Notes under the pieces: generated by a model
What the model was told of the DNA's origin: nothing
Databases searched by the model: none
Seen by the model: only the letters and a program-made list of their open reading frames with translations
Made by a program: the position numbers and the translations under genes
Shown here: positions 55,973-64,000 of the stretch, in pieces
Layout of the letters: each line of letters opens with the position of its first letter
Position numbering within the stretch: the stretch's first letter is position 1
Assembly: GCA_944325305.1 (NCBI GenBank)
Contig: CALUZO010000008.1
Span: forward strand, 124,001-188,000
DNA length: 64,000 bases
From: an uncultured Rikenellaceae bacterium
GTDB taxonomy: Bacteria; Bacteroidota; Bacteroidia; Bacteroidales; Rikenellaceae
Direction: 5' to 3'

Positions 55973-57046
55973 TTACAGATACACCTTTGCTGTTTCCGTA
56001 CCGGCAAGTACGCGTGCTGCATTGGCAGCCAGAGCCTGCATTTCATTCTCGCCGGGCACACGCACAACAGGAGCTATGAAATCCACCATCTCCTCTATAT
56101 AGACACACACCCTGTCGCTATATGCGATACCTCCCGTAAGAATTATCGCATCCACTTTGCCATGGAGTACGGCTGCGGCAGCACCTATCGATTTACCGAC
56201 ATTATAACACATGGCGTCGAGCAGCAATTTAGCCTTGCCGTTCCCCTTGTCGGCAATGGCAATCACATCACGCAAATCATTACTTCCGATGTATGCCACC
56301 ATTCCCCCCTTGCCTGTTATCATCTTCTTCATTTGGTCGGCGGAATATTTTCCGCTCATGGCAAGCCGTACGAGTTGACCGGCAGGAAGCGTTCCTGCAC
56401 GTTCGGGAGTCAACGGGCCGTCGCCGTCCAGGGCATTGTTCACATCCACGACCTGCCCTTTCCGATGCGCACCGACAGAAATTCCGCCTCCCATATGGGC
56501 AACTATGATATTCATAGATTCATAGGCCACGCCTTTCGATTCGGCATACTCCCTGGCAACGGCTTTCTGGTTCAGCGCATGGAACACAGACTGTCGTTCT
56601 ATTTCCGGACATCCTGTCACACGGGCCACATCCTGCAATTCGTCTACCACCACTGGATCGGCGATATACCCCTTGACGCCAGCCAGTGTTGCTATGTCGA
56701 GCGCTATGAGACCACCGAGGTTCGAGGCATGCTGACCGCCGACTCCGGTTTCAAGATCATGCTTCAAGGCGTCGTTGACTTCATAAACGCCCGACGGTAT
56801 CGGTTTTACGACACCGCCACGTCCGATTACGGCATCGAGTTCGGTGATTTTCACTCCGGCCTGTTCCAATGCGTCAAGTACCAGTTGCTTGCGGAAGCCG
56901 AACTGTTCCGTTATCGTTGCGAATGGAGCCAGTTCCTCGCTGCTGTGACGCAATGTCTGTTCGAACAACTCTTCGTTTCCGTTGTAAACGGCAATCTTGG
57001 TCGATGTCGAGCCGGGATTTATCGCGAGAATCTTATATGCTTTCAT
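55973..57046 (-). CDS. buk: Butyrate kinase
   Basis: This 357-residue ASKHA-fold kinase transfers phosphate from an acyl phosphate to ADP. Motifs are INPGSTSTKIA at the N-terminus, the NIIVAHMGGGISVGAH phosphate loop and LTGGIAYSD. The start at 57046 (MKAYKIL) is used because it overlaps the ptb stop (TAATG) and the family begins there. Butyrate kinases also act on isobutyrate and isovalerate, so the natural acid is open. Confidence 0.95.
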   Translation of the reverse strand: MKAYKILAINPGSTSTKIAVYNGNEELFEQTLRHSSEELAPFATITEQFGFRKQLVLDALEQAGVKITELDAVIGRGGVVKPIPSGVYEVNDALKHDLETGVGGQHASNLGGLIALDIATLAGVKGYIADPVVVDELQDVARVTGCPEIERQSVFHALNQKAVAREYAESKGVAYESMNIIVAHMGGGISVGAHRKGQVVDVNNALDGDGPLTPERAGTLPAGQLVRLAMSGKYSADQMKKMITGKGGMVAYIGSNDLRDVIAIADKGNGKAKLLLDAMCYNVGKSIGAAAAVLHGKVDAIILTGGIAYSDRVCVYIEEMVDFIAPVVRVPGENEMQALAANAARVLAGTETAKVYL

Positions 57047-57951
57047 TATTTTGCAAGTATACAGCCCAAGGCTATTGAACTTAATTTCGAGCGACGCGAA
57101 TCGCCACGCGATGTCAGCACACAAGGCACTTTCGTACCGACCACTATGCCTGCGAGTTCGCCGCCGCACAAATGGTTAGCCGACTTGAAAAATACATTCG
57201 CAGCATCGAGGTTCGGGAAAAGAAGGCAGTCGGCGTCACCGGCAACGGAACTTCCCTTAACGTTCTTGAGTTTGGCTGTCTCTTCGAACAAAGCCACATC
57301 GAGAGCCAATGGCCCGTCGATAATTGCATTGCCGAATTGCCCCCTGTCTCCCATTTTAGAGAGCATAGAAGCCTCTACGCTCGACGTCAGACCCGGCAGA
57401 AGTAGTTCGCTCGGCGCTATGCAGGCAATTTTAGGTCTCTCGATGCCGAGCGAACGAGCGGTGTTGATCAGATAATTCAGCATCTTTGTTTTCTGAGCAA
57501 AATCTGGATAAGGTATGATGGCCACGTCCGACACGAGGAGAAGTTTCGAAAGCTGCGGCATTTCAAACACACAGACATGCGACAATACTCCCTTGGGGGG
57601 CAGAAGTCCGCACTCCTTGTTCAGAATGCCGTGCATATACTTGTCTGTCGAAACGAGTCCTTTCATCAGCACGTCTCCCTGCGACTCGCTAACCATCTTG
57701 ACTGCCTTTGCGACAGCTTTTACATCCTCGGTTTCGGCAATTATCTCGAACTTGTCGATATCCAGTCCGTCACTATCGCACACCTGTTTAATCCGGTCTG
57801 GATCGCCGACCAATGTGGCGTCGACGAGTTCCATATCTACCGCATCGCTTACCGCTTCAAGGGTATGCGAATCCTGGCCGTAGGCAACCACAAGACGTTT
57901 GCGTCCGCGAGCCCTGGCCTTTGCTACAATATCATCAAGAGATTTGATCAT
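57046..57951 (-). CDS. ptb: Phosphate butyryltransferase
   Basis: This 301-residue enzyme swaps CoA for phosphate on butyryl-CoA or related acyl-CoAs. The PTA/PTB signatures GDVLMKGLVSTDKYMHGIL and DVAIIPYPDF and the C-terminal AGDADCLLFPNLDAAN region are present. It is the first gene of ptb-buk and overlaps buk by one base. A -7 element with one mismatch lies 32 bases upstream. The 298 bases up to recR hold no gene I can support. Confidence 0.95.
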   Translation of the reverse strand: MIKSLDDIVAKARARGRKRLVVAYGQDSHTLEAVSDAVDMELVDATLVGDPDRIKQVCDSDGLDIDKFEIIAETEDVKAVAKAVKMVSESQGDVLMKGLVSTDKYMHGILNKECGLLPPKGVLSHVCVFEMPQLSKLLLVSDVAIIPYPDFAQKTKMLNYLINTARSLGIERPKIACIAPSELLLPGLTSSVEASMLSKMGDRGQFGNAIIDGPLALDVALFEETAKLKNVKGSSVAGDADCLLFPNLDAANVFFKSANHLCGGELAGIVVGTKVPCVLTSRGDSRRSKLSSIALGCILAK

Positions 57952-57982
57952 AATACATTAGGTTGTTTTTAATTTCCGGTTA

Positions 57983-57990
57983 CGAAGGTA
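57983..57990 (-). promoter_or_regulatory. ptb-buk promoter, -7 element
   Basis: On the minus strand TACCTTCG matches TAnnTTTG with one mismatch, 32 bases before the ptb ATG. Confidence 0.35.
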
Positions 57991-58249
57991 ACGATTTACG
58001 AGTATAGTTGTAATTCTCTCAGCAACCAAATTACGATGTCCAAAACGAAAATATACAGACGATAATCGTGATGGAGACCTGCTTCATGACCGGATGAAAT
58101 CGTTCGGCAAATTACACATAATGACAAAGACAGACACCGTGTGCTGAACGCCTCTGTATCGCTCGGCACGCATTAAGATCGAAATGGAGCAAAACAGAAA
58201 CGTGTAATTCGTAATGGTTAAGATAGCCGATATTCAATTAGGACTATAA

Positions 58250-58846
58250 TCATTTAACGTATGTCCGGTTATGGATTGCATGCGCTATGGTCAATTCATC
58301 GGCATACTCTATCTCATCGCCGAACCCGATTCCGCGTGCTATCGTCGAAACCTTTACGTCCTTGCACTCTTCGAGACGGCGTGTAATGTAAAATTGAGTG
58401 GTTTCGCCCTCGACCGTAGTCCCGATTGCCAGAATGACCTCTTTTATCTCGCCCCGGGCAATATTTTCAAGCAGAAGATCTATCTTCAGATCGGACGGAC
58501 CGATACCCTGCATCGGAGATATGACTCCGCCGAGTACATGGTAAAGTCCCTTGTATTGTCTCGTATTCTCTATTGACATGACATCGCCCACCTGCTCGAC
58601 TACGCAAACCACCGAACGGTCGCGCCCCGCATCAGAACAAATGGGACACAACTCGCTGTCCGAAAGATTATTGCACCGACTGCAATAACGAATGTTGTTA
58701 CGAAAGGCATCTATTGCCGAAGTCATGCTGCTGACATCGCTGCGTTCCATACGGAGCATATGGATAGCAAGCCTAAGTGCCGTACGGCGTCCTATTCCGG
58801 GCAGCTTCGAAAGCTCGCCTACTACATCTTCTAAAAGTTTTGACAT
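58250..58846 (-). CDS. recR: Recombination mediator RecR
   Basis: This 198-residue protein works with RecO and RecF in loading RecA. The HhH motif KLPGIGRRTALRLA is at 14-27; the zinc finger has C55, C58, C67 and C70; a Toprim domain follows (VVCVVEQVGDVMSIE). Length is typical. It lies 9 bases after batE, as the last gene of batD-batE-recR. Confidence 0.96.
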   Translation of the reverse strand: MSKLLEDVVGELSKLPGIGRRTALRLAIHMLRMERSDVSSMTSAIDAFRNNIRYCSRCNNLSDSELCPICSDAGRDRSVVCVVEQVGDVMSIENTRQYKGLYHVLGGVISPMQGIGPSDLKIDLLLENIARGEIKEVILAIGTTVEGETTQFYITRRLEECKDVKVSTIARGIGFGDEIEYADELTIAHAIHNRTYVK

Positions 58847-58855
58847 TCCCGCGCA

Positions 58856-59620
58856 CTAAATCATTTCAATTGCGTCACTGTTCATCCAGCCTTTATTACC
58901 ATCGGCGATCATTATTTCTTTCCACTGCCCTATTTCACGGACGACCTTGACTTTCGTCCCCTCGTGGATAATGAAAAGCTCCTTGCTGCCGTTGTCGGGT
59001 GAGCTTTTAACAGATGCCGAGGAGTGCATGACTATGGCATATTCAGGGTGTAATATTTGCCTGCGTTCGGCCGACGAAAACGACAGCGACAATAGAAATA
59101 ACAATAATGCGATTATGCCGGTATAGAAGCCTGTTTTGCGTATCGCCAACCTGCCGGATAGCAGATACAAGAGTACCGCAGAAAGTGTAATTGCAAACAA
59201 TATGAGGCTTATAGCAGCCCACGCATTAGAACTTAACGACATACGGAGGGAGCGCACCCAAGTGACAAGAAAAAATTCAGGAACGTTATCTATCTTGTCT
59301 TTTACATAACTGTTGGCAACGCTGAGGTTATGCCTTGCGTCATCGTCTGCGGGACGAAGGTCGAGCGCCCTTTCATAGTTCAAGATTGATTTCCCTATTT
59401 TCCCGTCCCTAAAATAGGCATTGCCAAGATTATAATACAGGTCATGACCGGTGTAACCGAGCATCTGTATTGAATCGTAATATGTTATGGCCTGTTTATA
59501 GTCAGCCTGAGCGTAAGCTGCATTAGCGTTACTCCACAATCTCTGAACGGCGGCCGGTTGAGCTGTCACCGCTTCATATCCGGCAGACAGTATAGCGAAT
59601 ATCAACAATAGCTTCTTCAT
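58856..59620 (-). CDS. batE: BatE-like TPR/SH3 membrane protein
   Basis: This 254-residue protein has a signal peptide, two TPR units (about 30-100: ANAAYAQADYKQAITYYDSI and LGNAYFRDGKIGKSILNYER), two membrane helices (about 135-155 and 168-188) and a C-terminal SH3b domain (VKSSPDNGSKELFIIHEGTK). This is the BatE layout. Bat proteins are linked to aerotolerance and cell envelope in Bacteroides. It starts two bases after batD. batA, batB and batC are not in the window. Confidence 0.9.
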   Translation of the reverse strand: MKKLLLIFAILSAGYEAVTAQPAAVQRLWSNANAAYAQADYKQAITYYDSIQMLGYTGHDLYYNLGNAYFRDGKIGKSILNYERALDLRPADDDARHNLSVANSYVKDKIDNVPEFFLVTWVRSLRMSLSSNAWAAISLILFAITLSAVLLYLLSGRLAIRKTGFYTGIIALLLFLLSLSFSSAERRQILHPEYAIVMHSSASVKSSPDNGSKELFIIHEGTKVKVVREIGQWKEIMIADGNKGWMNSDAIEMI

Positions 59621-59622
59621 GG

Positions 59623-61461
59623 CTACCTCTTCATTATTGGTTCCAACTTCGAGATGACATCTACGGCTCCACGATATATATCATGCATCTGACCGGATTC
59701 GGCCGGAGAATACTGAGCGTATTCGCACTCCGATATAAGATCTATGTAACAGTTGATGTAATCGTGGTTAACTGCCTTGCGCTGAAGGGCTTCGCGGACA
59801 TTTTCCTTTGTCAGCATCGCAACTGGTATATTCAGTTTGTCACCCATGTATCCCCATAATGCCTGCAACATCTCTTCGTAAAATTTGCGTTGGTTATTGA
59901 TTTTCATATAACTCTGCGCGCGTTGCAGTCGTTGGAGAGCCACTTTGTTAGCCCTTTTCACTTTGATGAAATCCGTATTGCGCATCTCTCTGATACGTTT
60001 CTGTAAGAACACGAATAGAAATGCGAATAGTCCAAGCATAACCAGCAACGACACGAAATAGGAAACACTCCATACGAGGAATCTGTCCTTTTTCGTCAGT
60101 TGCGGATTCTTCTCCTTGATATAACGTATGTCCTGTCCCAGTATGCGCACGTCTTCCTTCGACAGGCCGCTCACTATGCCGCTGCTGATCGGGACGGAGT
60201 TCTCGGCCGAATCGGGAAGCACCTTGAGTTCAATCGCATCAGAGGTCAGACTGACATACTTCTCGCTTTCCGGATTGAAAAAAGCGAAACGGACAGGATC
60301 TATCACATAATCTCCCTGAGCACGTGCTATGATCGGATATTCGAACTGGCGGTAACCAGAGATACCGTTGATGGAGCGGCTCAGACTTTCGGTTGTTTTT
60401 ATATTGTACTGTTCGAATGACGTCGGGATAACAACCTTTGGCGCCTGGATGAGAGGAAGATTCCCGCTACCTGTTATGCGCACATTCATTGTCGCCGAGG
60501 AATTCGCCGTAATGGTTTCCGACGGGAATTCGGTTGTCATGGTGAAATTGCCCACCGCTCCGTAGAATCCATCAGGCGCGCCGGATGGCCAGTTCTTCAC
60601 GTGAATCCTGACCGGTTTGGAAACCACTTTCTTACGCACTTCCTGTATATCTGGGCCTCCGAAGAAAGCATCGACTACCGACTGCGGCTGTGAGTGGGTC
60701 ACAACCTGCACTATGAATGTTATTTCGAATGGATCGATCTGCAAATCTCCGGCCTGCTGGGGATAGAGAAGGTATTCGCTTATTATGTGCGTATCGTATA
60801 TTTCCGAGTTGTAGCTCTCCCTCTGCCACTGGTATTGGCGTGTATCGAGTGTCTGTGACCAGAAACCGTTGAACTCAGGAAATTTGGCGTCCGAGTTACC
60901 TGCGATATTAACTTTTGAGTACAATTTCAAGAATACCCGAAGCGGCTCGCCCTTATAAAGTTCTGTTTTGTCCACAATCAGGCGCATGAATAAAGCGTCG
61001 TCAGGTATTTCGCCTGTTGCAGAGGCGCCAGATTGCTGTTGGGTAGTGCCGGAAGTATTGGTTTGAATAACCTCTATCGGTATTTCCTGGCTTTTATACT
61101 CCTTGCCACTCACCACGACCGACGCAGTCGGAAGCGTATATGTGCCGACTTCTCCTATCTGGAGCACGTATGTGTAAGTGTATTCGACCTTTCTCGATAC
61201 ATCCTTACCCACTATTCCAACCGACCATCCACTCGAAACAGTCGGGCCGGCAATTACGTTAAATTCGCTCAGGTCAGGTTCGTTAAACTTTTCCGGTTCA
61301 CCTTTAGAATCGATGGTAAGAGTGTAGCTAACCTGGAACATTTCGCCCACGGCGACCGCAGATGGTCCGGATGCTTTAAGCGTAACGCTTTGGGCAAACG
61401 CCGTGGCCGTACTTGATAGCAGCAGTGATAAAATGAAGGTAAATTTTAGTAAACGCTTCAT
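59623..61461 (-). CDS. batD: BatD family protein
   Basis: This 612-residue envelope protein has a signal peptide (1-23), a long periplasmic part with repeated beta-sandwich domains (SVTLKASGPSAVAVGEMFQV at the start) and a membrane helix near residue 460 (SYFVSLLVMLGLFAFLFVFL). A cytoplasmic C-terminal tail of about 130 residues (KANKVALQRLQRAQSYM) follows. It is the first gene of batD-batE-recR. Just upstream is the repeat array at 61479-61853. Role: reported in oxygen tolerance, mechanism unclear. Confidence 0.93.
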   Translation of the reverse strand: MKRLLKFTFILSLLLSSTATAFAQSVTLKASGPSAVAVGEMFQVSYTLTIDSKGEPEKFNEPDLSEFNVIAGPTVSSGWSVGIVGKDVSRKVEYTYTYVLQIGEVGTYTLPTASVVVSGKEYKSQEIPIEVIQTNTSGTTQQQSGASATGEIPDDALFMRLIVDKTELYKGEPLRVFLKLYSKVNIAGNSDAKFPEFNGFWSQTLDTRQYQWQRESYNSEIYDTHIISEYLLYPQQAGDLQIDPFEITFIVQVVTHSQPQSVVDAFFGGPDIQEVRKKVVSKPVRIHVKNWPSGAPDGFYGAVGNFTMTTEFPSETITANSSATMNVRITGSGNLPLIQAPKVVIPTSFEQYNIKTTESLSRSINGISGYRQFEYPIIARAQGDYVIDPVRFAFFNPESEKYVSLTSDAIELKVLPDSAENSVPISSGIVSGLSKEDVRILGQDIRYIKEKNPQLTKKDRFLVWSVSYFVSLLVMLGLFAFLFVFLQKRIREMRNTDFIKVKRANKVALQRLQRAQSYMKINNQRKFYEEMLQALWGYMGDKLNIPVAMLTKENVREALQRKAVNHDYINCYIDLISECEYAQYSPAESGQMHDIYRGAVDVISKLEPIMKR

Positions 61462-61478
61462 AGGTATTTTTTATAACA

Positions 61479-61853
61479 CGCAAATACAAGCAAAGGCGAG
61501 AGCAATCTTCGAAAGCACGGCTTCCTACGGTTACCGAGCCGCCCCCCATATTTTGCAAATATACGGAAAGCCGAGAGGGATCGTGCAAATCCATTTGCAA
61601 AGATACCCCGAGGCGTAATCCTATATCCTGCAAATATACGCAAAGGCTCTTGCAGAGCAAAGGAAACAACAAAAATTTCAATCAGGCTGCCCGCCTGCAA
61701 CATCAAAAGAGGAAAATGTATTGGGAGGTTAATCCAGTTTACTCCACGATTCACCATTTTTCTCACCTACGTTATGCAAACGATACAACGACATTTTTAT
61801 TATATATATTTTACAATACAAGTGCGGCTCGGGTATCTTTGCAAATGGATTTG
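61479..61853. repeat. Intergenic array of imperfect ~25-30-base repeats with one inverted copy
   Basis: Four imperfect direct copies begin at 61479, 61554, 61596 and 61629, with common core TGCAAATATACGCAAAGGC and a GAG/GC-rich tail. A fifth copy lies inverted at 61828-61853: its 26 bases are the reverse complement of 61586-61612, with one base missing. Copies at 61554, 61596 and 61629 read TATATTTG or TATCTTTG on the minus strand, and the inverted copy reads TATCTTTG on plus; these match the -7 consensus. Confidence 0.75.
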
Positions 61854-62079
61854 TCCGACACGTTCCCCATTTCACTCATATAATCAAGATGCGCTTCTGC
61901 CAAGCGCAATCGTAGAATCTTATTTCCATTTGTTTCAGCATTCAGCACACGACATCTCCCCCATTGCTGCATTCGGTCTTTTCTTGCCGGATATTATTCC
62001 GACGGGATCGGCTATCCGGCAGAGAAAAAAATCATTACACCTTGAGCGTCAAGAGAAACAATATTTTGATCCCGTTGTA

Positions 62080-62110
62080 GTTGCAATTCCTTAAATAATT
62101 CATAAATTTG
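62080..62110 (+). promoter_or_regulatory. fba promoter (-33/-7)
   Basis: GTTG (62080-62083) and TAAATTTG (62103-62110) are separated by 19 bases. The -7 is exact. The leader is about 58 bases. Confidence 0.65.
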
Positions 62111-62172
62111 TAAAAATATTTAATAACATCAATAAAGTCTTTTTTCGAATTAACCAACATAATTATTAGATC

Positions 62173-63165
62173 ATGGTTTCATACAAAGAACTCGGACTCG
62201 TAAACTCTCGTGAGCTTTTCAAGAAAGCTATCGACGGGAAGTATGCCATTCCGGCATTCAATTTTAACAACATGGAGCAGATGCAGGCTATCATCCAGGC
62301 TTGTGTCGAAGCCAGCTCGCCCGTAATTCTCCAGGTTTCGAGCGGTGCACGCAAATACGCCAACCAGACGCTGCTCCGCTACATGGCACAAGGTGCTGTA
62401 GAATATGCTAAGGAACTTGGCAAAAACATACCTATCGTTCTTCACCTCGACCACGGCGACAGCTTCGAGCTCTGCAAATCTTGTATCGAGATGGGCTTTT
62501 CGTCCGTTATGATCGACGGCAGCCACCTGCCCTACGAAGAAAACATCGCTCTTACCAAAAAGGTTGTTGATTTCGCCCACCAATATGACGTTACGGTTGA
62601 AGGTGAACTCGGAGTGCTCGCAGGCGTTGAAGACGAAGTTTCGGCTGAACACCACACATACACCGAACCGGATCAGGTAATCGACTTCGTTACACGCACA
62701 GGCGTTGACTCGCTGGCAATCTCGATAGGTACCTCGCACGGTGCCAACAAATTCAAACCGGAACAGTGCACCCGCAATGCAGACGGTATTCTCGTTCCAC
62801 CGCCACTCCGTTTCGACATTCTCGAAGAGATCGAAAAACGCATCCCCGGTTTCCCGATCGTACTTCACGGTTCGTCTTCCGTACCGCAGCAGTATGTTGC
62901 CATCATCAACAAATACGGCGGCGCACTCAAAGATGCCATCGGTATCCCGGAAGAAGAACTTCGCAAAGCGGCAAAATCGGCTGTTTGCAAGATCAATATC
63001 GACAGCGACGGACGTCTTGCAATGACAGCTGCCATCCGTGAGGTATTCGCACTCAAACCGGCCGAATTCGACCCGCGTAAATATCTCGGTCCGGCACGTG
63101 AAGAGCTCAAGAAACTCTACATACACAAATGCGAAAAGGTGCTTGGCAGCGCAGGCAAAGCGTAA
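62173..63165 (+). CDS. fba: Fructose-bisphosphate aldolase, class II
   Basis: This 330-residue zinc aldolase splits fructose 1,6-bisphosphate. Zinc ligands lie in LHLDHGDSFE and in EGELGVLAGVEDEVSAEH, and the C-terminal part has VLHGSSSVP. It belongs to the class IIA/B group of about 330 residues. It has its own promoter and a strong two-way terminator. Confidence 0.96.
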   Translation: MVSYKELGLVNSRELFKKAIDGKYAIPAFNFNNMEQMQAIIQACVEASSPVILQVSSGARKYANQTLLRYMAQGAVEYAKELGKNIPIVLHLDHGDSFELCKSCIEMGFSSVMIDGSHLPYEENIALTKKVVDFAHQYDVTVEGELGVLAGVEDEVSAEHHTYTEPDQVIDFVTRTGVDSLAISIGTSHGANKFKPEQCTRNADGILVPPPLRFDILEEIEKRIPGFPIVLHGSSSVPQQYVAIINKYGGALKDAIGIPEEELRKAAKSAVCKINIDSDGRLAMTAAIREVFALKPAEFDPRKYLGPAREELKKLYIHKCEKVLGSAGKA

Positions 63166-63180
63166 TCAAGACTTTTAACA

Positions 63181-63218
63181 ATAAAAAAGAGGACGGTATA
63201 GATCGTCCTCTTTTTTAT
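63181..63218. terminator. Bidirectional terminator
   Basis: A 15-bp stem (63181-63195 with 63204-63218, core AAAAAAGAGGACG / CGTCCTCTTTTTT) has an 8-base loop. The U-rich stem base serves both strands. Confidence 0.85.
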
Positions 63219-63443
63219 TTACGTCATTCGCATTAATCAGGGCACCATACGCCCCCGCACAACAAAGATAATATTTACATGAGAAGAGGACACCGCCATG
63301 TATGATATCAGCGCACCTCTCGTCAATATGATATCATTCCGGATTGAATGGCCGCAATACCAAACCATGATCATGCGCAACATGGCATCGCAATCCGCAT
63401 CCGCTTTCTCATGCAGCGATTTTCTCCGGCCAAACGCACTCTA

Positions 63444-64000
63444 CTATTGCAGCAGCTGGGTTTCTGTAAAATCCATTACCGCCGGACGAGTAGGAATAAA
63501 TCGGTATTGCTCTATGCGCTGTTCCGACGAGAGCTGGAATCTACGGTTATCGATGATCCCTCCTTTCCCGGCAGCCAAGCCCAAACGAAGCTGAATGGTA
63601 TTGAAAATGAAACGGTCGTTTCGCACACGTACACCAAATCCAAAACTCGTATAGAAATTATTTTTAAATATATTGGAGTTGAAACCCAACCACCCTGCAT
63701 CGACATATCCGAACAAAGCTACCCGAAACCCCATGGGCTGCCATGGTGTAAAGAAAACGCTCTCGGTGTTTATCACGGCACGATGATGGCCCAATAAATA
63801 TTCCCTTATGCTCCTCGGACCGGAACGTCGTGTGAAAGTAAGGTATTCGTTATTTCCCTCGGCTCGGTTCCAGCCGCGTGTATAGTTAACAGTTATGAAC
63901 TGGCGAAGACGGGTCCTGTTGATCATGAACAGGTTCGAGAACCATCTGGCATTAAAAGCCACAGCACTTTGCCACCAATCGCCTGTTCCACGTTCTATGT
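63444..64000 (-). CDS. Outer-membrane beta-barrel protein, 3' part only
   Basis: The frame is open to the window edge, so the N-terminal part lies outside. About 185 codons are visible, with alternating amphipathic strands and aromatic residues (GDWWQSAVAFNARWF, RVALFGYVDAGWLGF, YTSFGFGVRVRNDRF). The pattern and the GHHRAVINTESVFF segment resemble the C-terminal barrel of Omp85/BamA-like or surface-antigen proteins. The protein ends in TETQLLQ without the usual C-terminal aromatic residue. Family assignment is tentative. Confidence 0.7.
   Translation of the reverse strand, partial: IERGTGDWWQSAVAFNARWFSNLFMINRTRLRQFITVNYTRGWNRAEGNNEYLTFTRRSGPRSIREYLLGHHRAVINTESVFFTPWQPMGFRVALFGYVDAGWLGFNSNIFKNNFYTSFGFGVRVRNDRFIFNTIQLRLGLAAGKGGIIDNRRFQLSSEQRIEQYRFIPTRPAVMDFTETQLLQ

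Larger units (their letters stand above)
61462..62172. other. Long non-coding interval between batD and fba
   Basis: These 711 bases hold no supportable gene. The left half carries a repeat array (61479-61853) and the right end the fba promoter. Short frames of about 100 codons cross the repeats on both strands, but they read repeated, low-information peptides. Confidence 0.6.

Noticed and set aside
55871..57475. Long open frame on plus across ptb-buk (534 codons)
   Set aside because: It is antisense to two well-supported overlapping genes, has no family motif, and its length follows from the codon bias of the real strand.
61479..61660. Repeat array considered as CRISPR
   Set aside because: Units are imperfect, spacing is irregular (33-75 bases), no true spacers are present and there are no cas genes.
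61376..61681. 101-codon minus-strand frame across the repeats upstream of batD
   Set aside because: The peptide repeats itself (SLCVYLQ, RLSVYLQ, RLCLYLR) because it reads the DNA repeat; it also overlaps the batD start.
61774..62094. 106-codon plus-strand frame before fba
   Set aside because: It has no motif, and it ends just before the fba promoter; composition looks non-coding.
62179..63126. 315-codon frame antisense to fba
   Set aside because: fba is highly expressed with strong codon bias, which leaves long antisense frames; no motifs.

Overview
This is a stretch of chromosome from an anaerobic member of the Bacteroidota, most likely order Bacteroidales; I cannot place it to genus. The evidence is internal. 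Start codons rarely have a Shine-Dalgarno sequence. Many genes are preceded by the Bacteroidota -33/-7 promoter (TTTG, 19-21 bases, TAnnTTTG). The gene content is typical of the group: a VOR/KOR-type 2-oxoacid:ferredoxin oxidoreductase, Ptb-Buk, BatD/BatE, a CvfB-like S1 protein, the serC-serA-DUF1015 cluster with the lysine-type SerA, two uvrA genes, a type B L31 protein and a eukaryote-like glycogen branching enzyme. I see no phage, insertion sequence, CRISPR array, rRNA or tRNA. The window is mostly dense housekeeping DNA.

Layout. 1-1.2 kb: the 3' end of a phospho-sugar mutase, closed by a two-way terminator. 1.4-10.5 kb, minus strand: dapB-lepB-yigZ, then pyrB-pyrI (aspartate carbamoyltransferase), then uvrA1, an M16 peptidase and an O-methyltransferase. 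10.7-15 kb: truA, lpdA (minus), yggS and a dihydroorotate-dehydrogenase-like flavoprotein. 15-20 kb, minus: yicC-gmk-nadD-TPR-ddl-DUF3109, a terminator, then an M23/LysM envelope peptidase with its own promoter. 20.3-23.7 kb: serC-serA-DUF1015 (serine synthesis). 23.8-25 kb: tag facing an NlpE-like lipoprotein. 25.1-27.8 kb: a four-subunit 2-oxoacid:ferredoxin oxidoreductase. 27.8-29.2 kb: a gene-poor pocket around one PH-domain membrane protein. 29.2-35.1 kb, minus: a lytic transglycosylase, uvrA2 and glgB. 35.3-36.9 kb: cvfB and a methyltransferase. 37-42.8 kb: a PatB/MalY-type lyase, an RluB-type pseudouridine synthase and the minus-strand run lptB-aroA-aroC. 42.9-50.9 kb: recQ-rsmA, rpmE2, an MBL hydrolase, an SDR, hpt-queE-divIC and purE. 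51.2-55.7 kb: zupT, aroQ, pyk and a flippase. 56-61.5 kb, minus: ptb-buk and batD-batE-recR. 61.5-62.2 kb: a non-coding segment with an imperfect repeat array. 62.2-63.2 kb: fba. At the right edge: the 3' end of an outer-membrane beta-barrel gene.

Together the genes cover central carbon metabolism (fba, pyk, phospho-sugar mutase, glgB), the shikimate route (aroQ, aroA, aroC), serine, lysine/DAP and pyrimidine synthesis, envelope assembly (ddl, lptB, lepB, M23, transglycosylase, flippase), DNA repair (two uvrA, recQ, recR, tag) and RNA modification (truA, rluB, rsmA, queE). The oxidoreductase and Ptb-Buk could form a ferredoxin-linked, ATP-yielding oxidation of 2-oxoacids to short-chain acids.

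No clear novel system stands out. The best leads are the repeat array before batD, DUF1015 as an unassigned member of the serine cluster, a DHOD-like protein without the DHOD active-site loop, several long perfect inverted repeats, and a hairpin between yigZ and pyrB.
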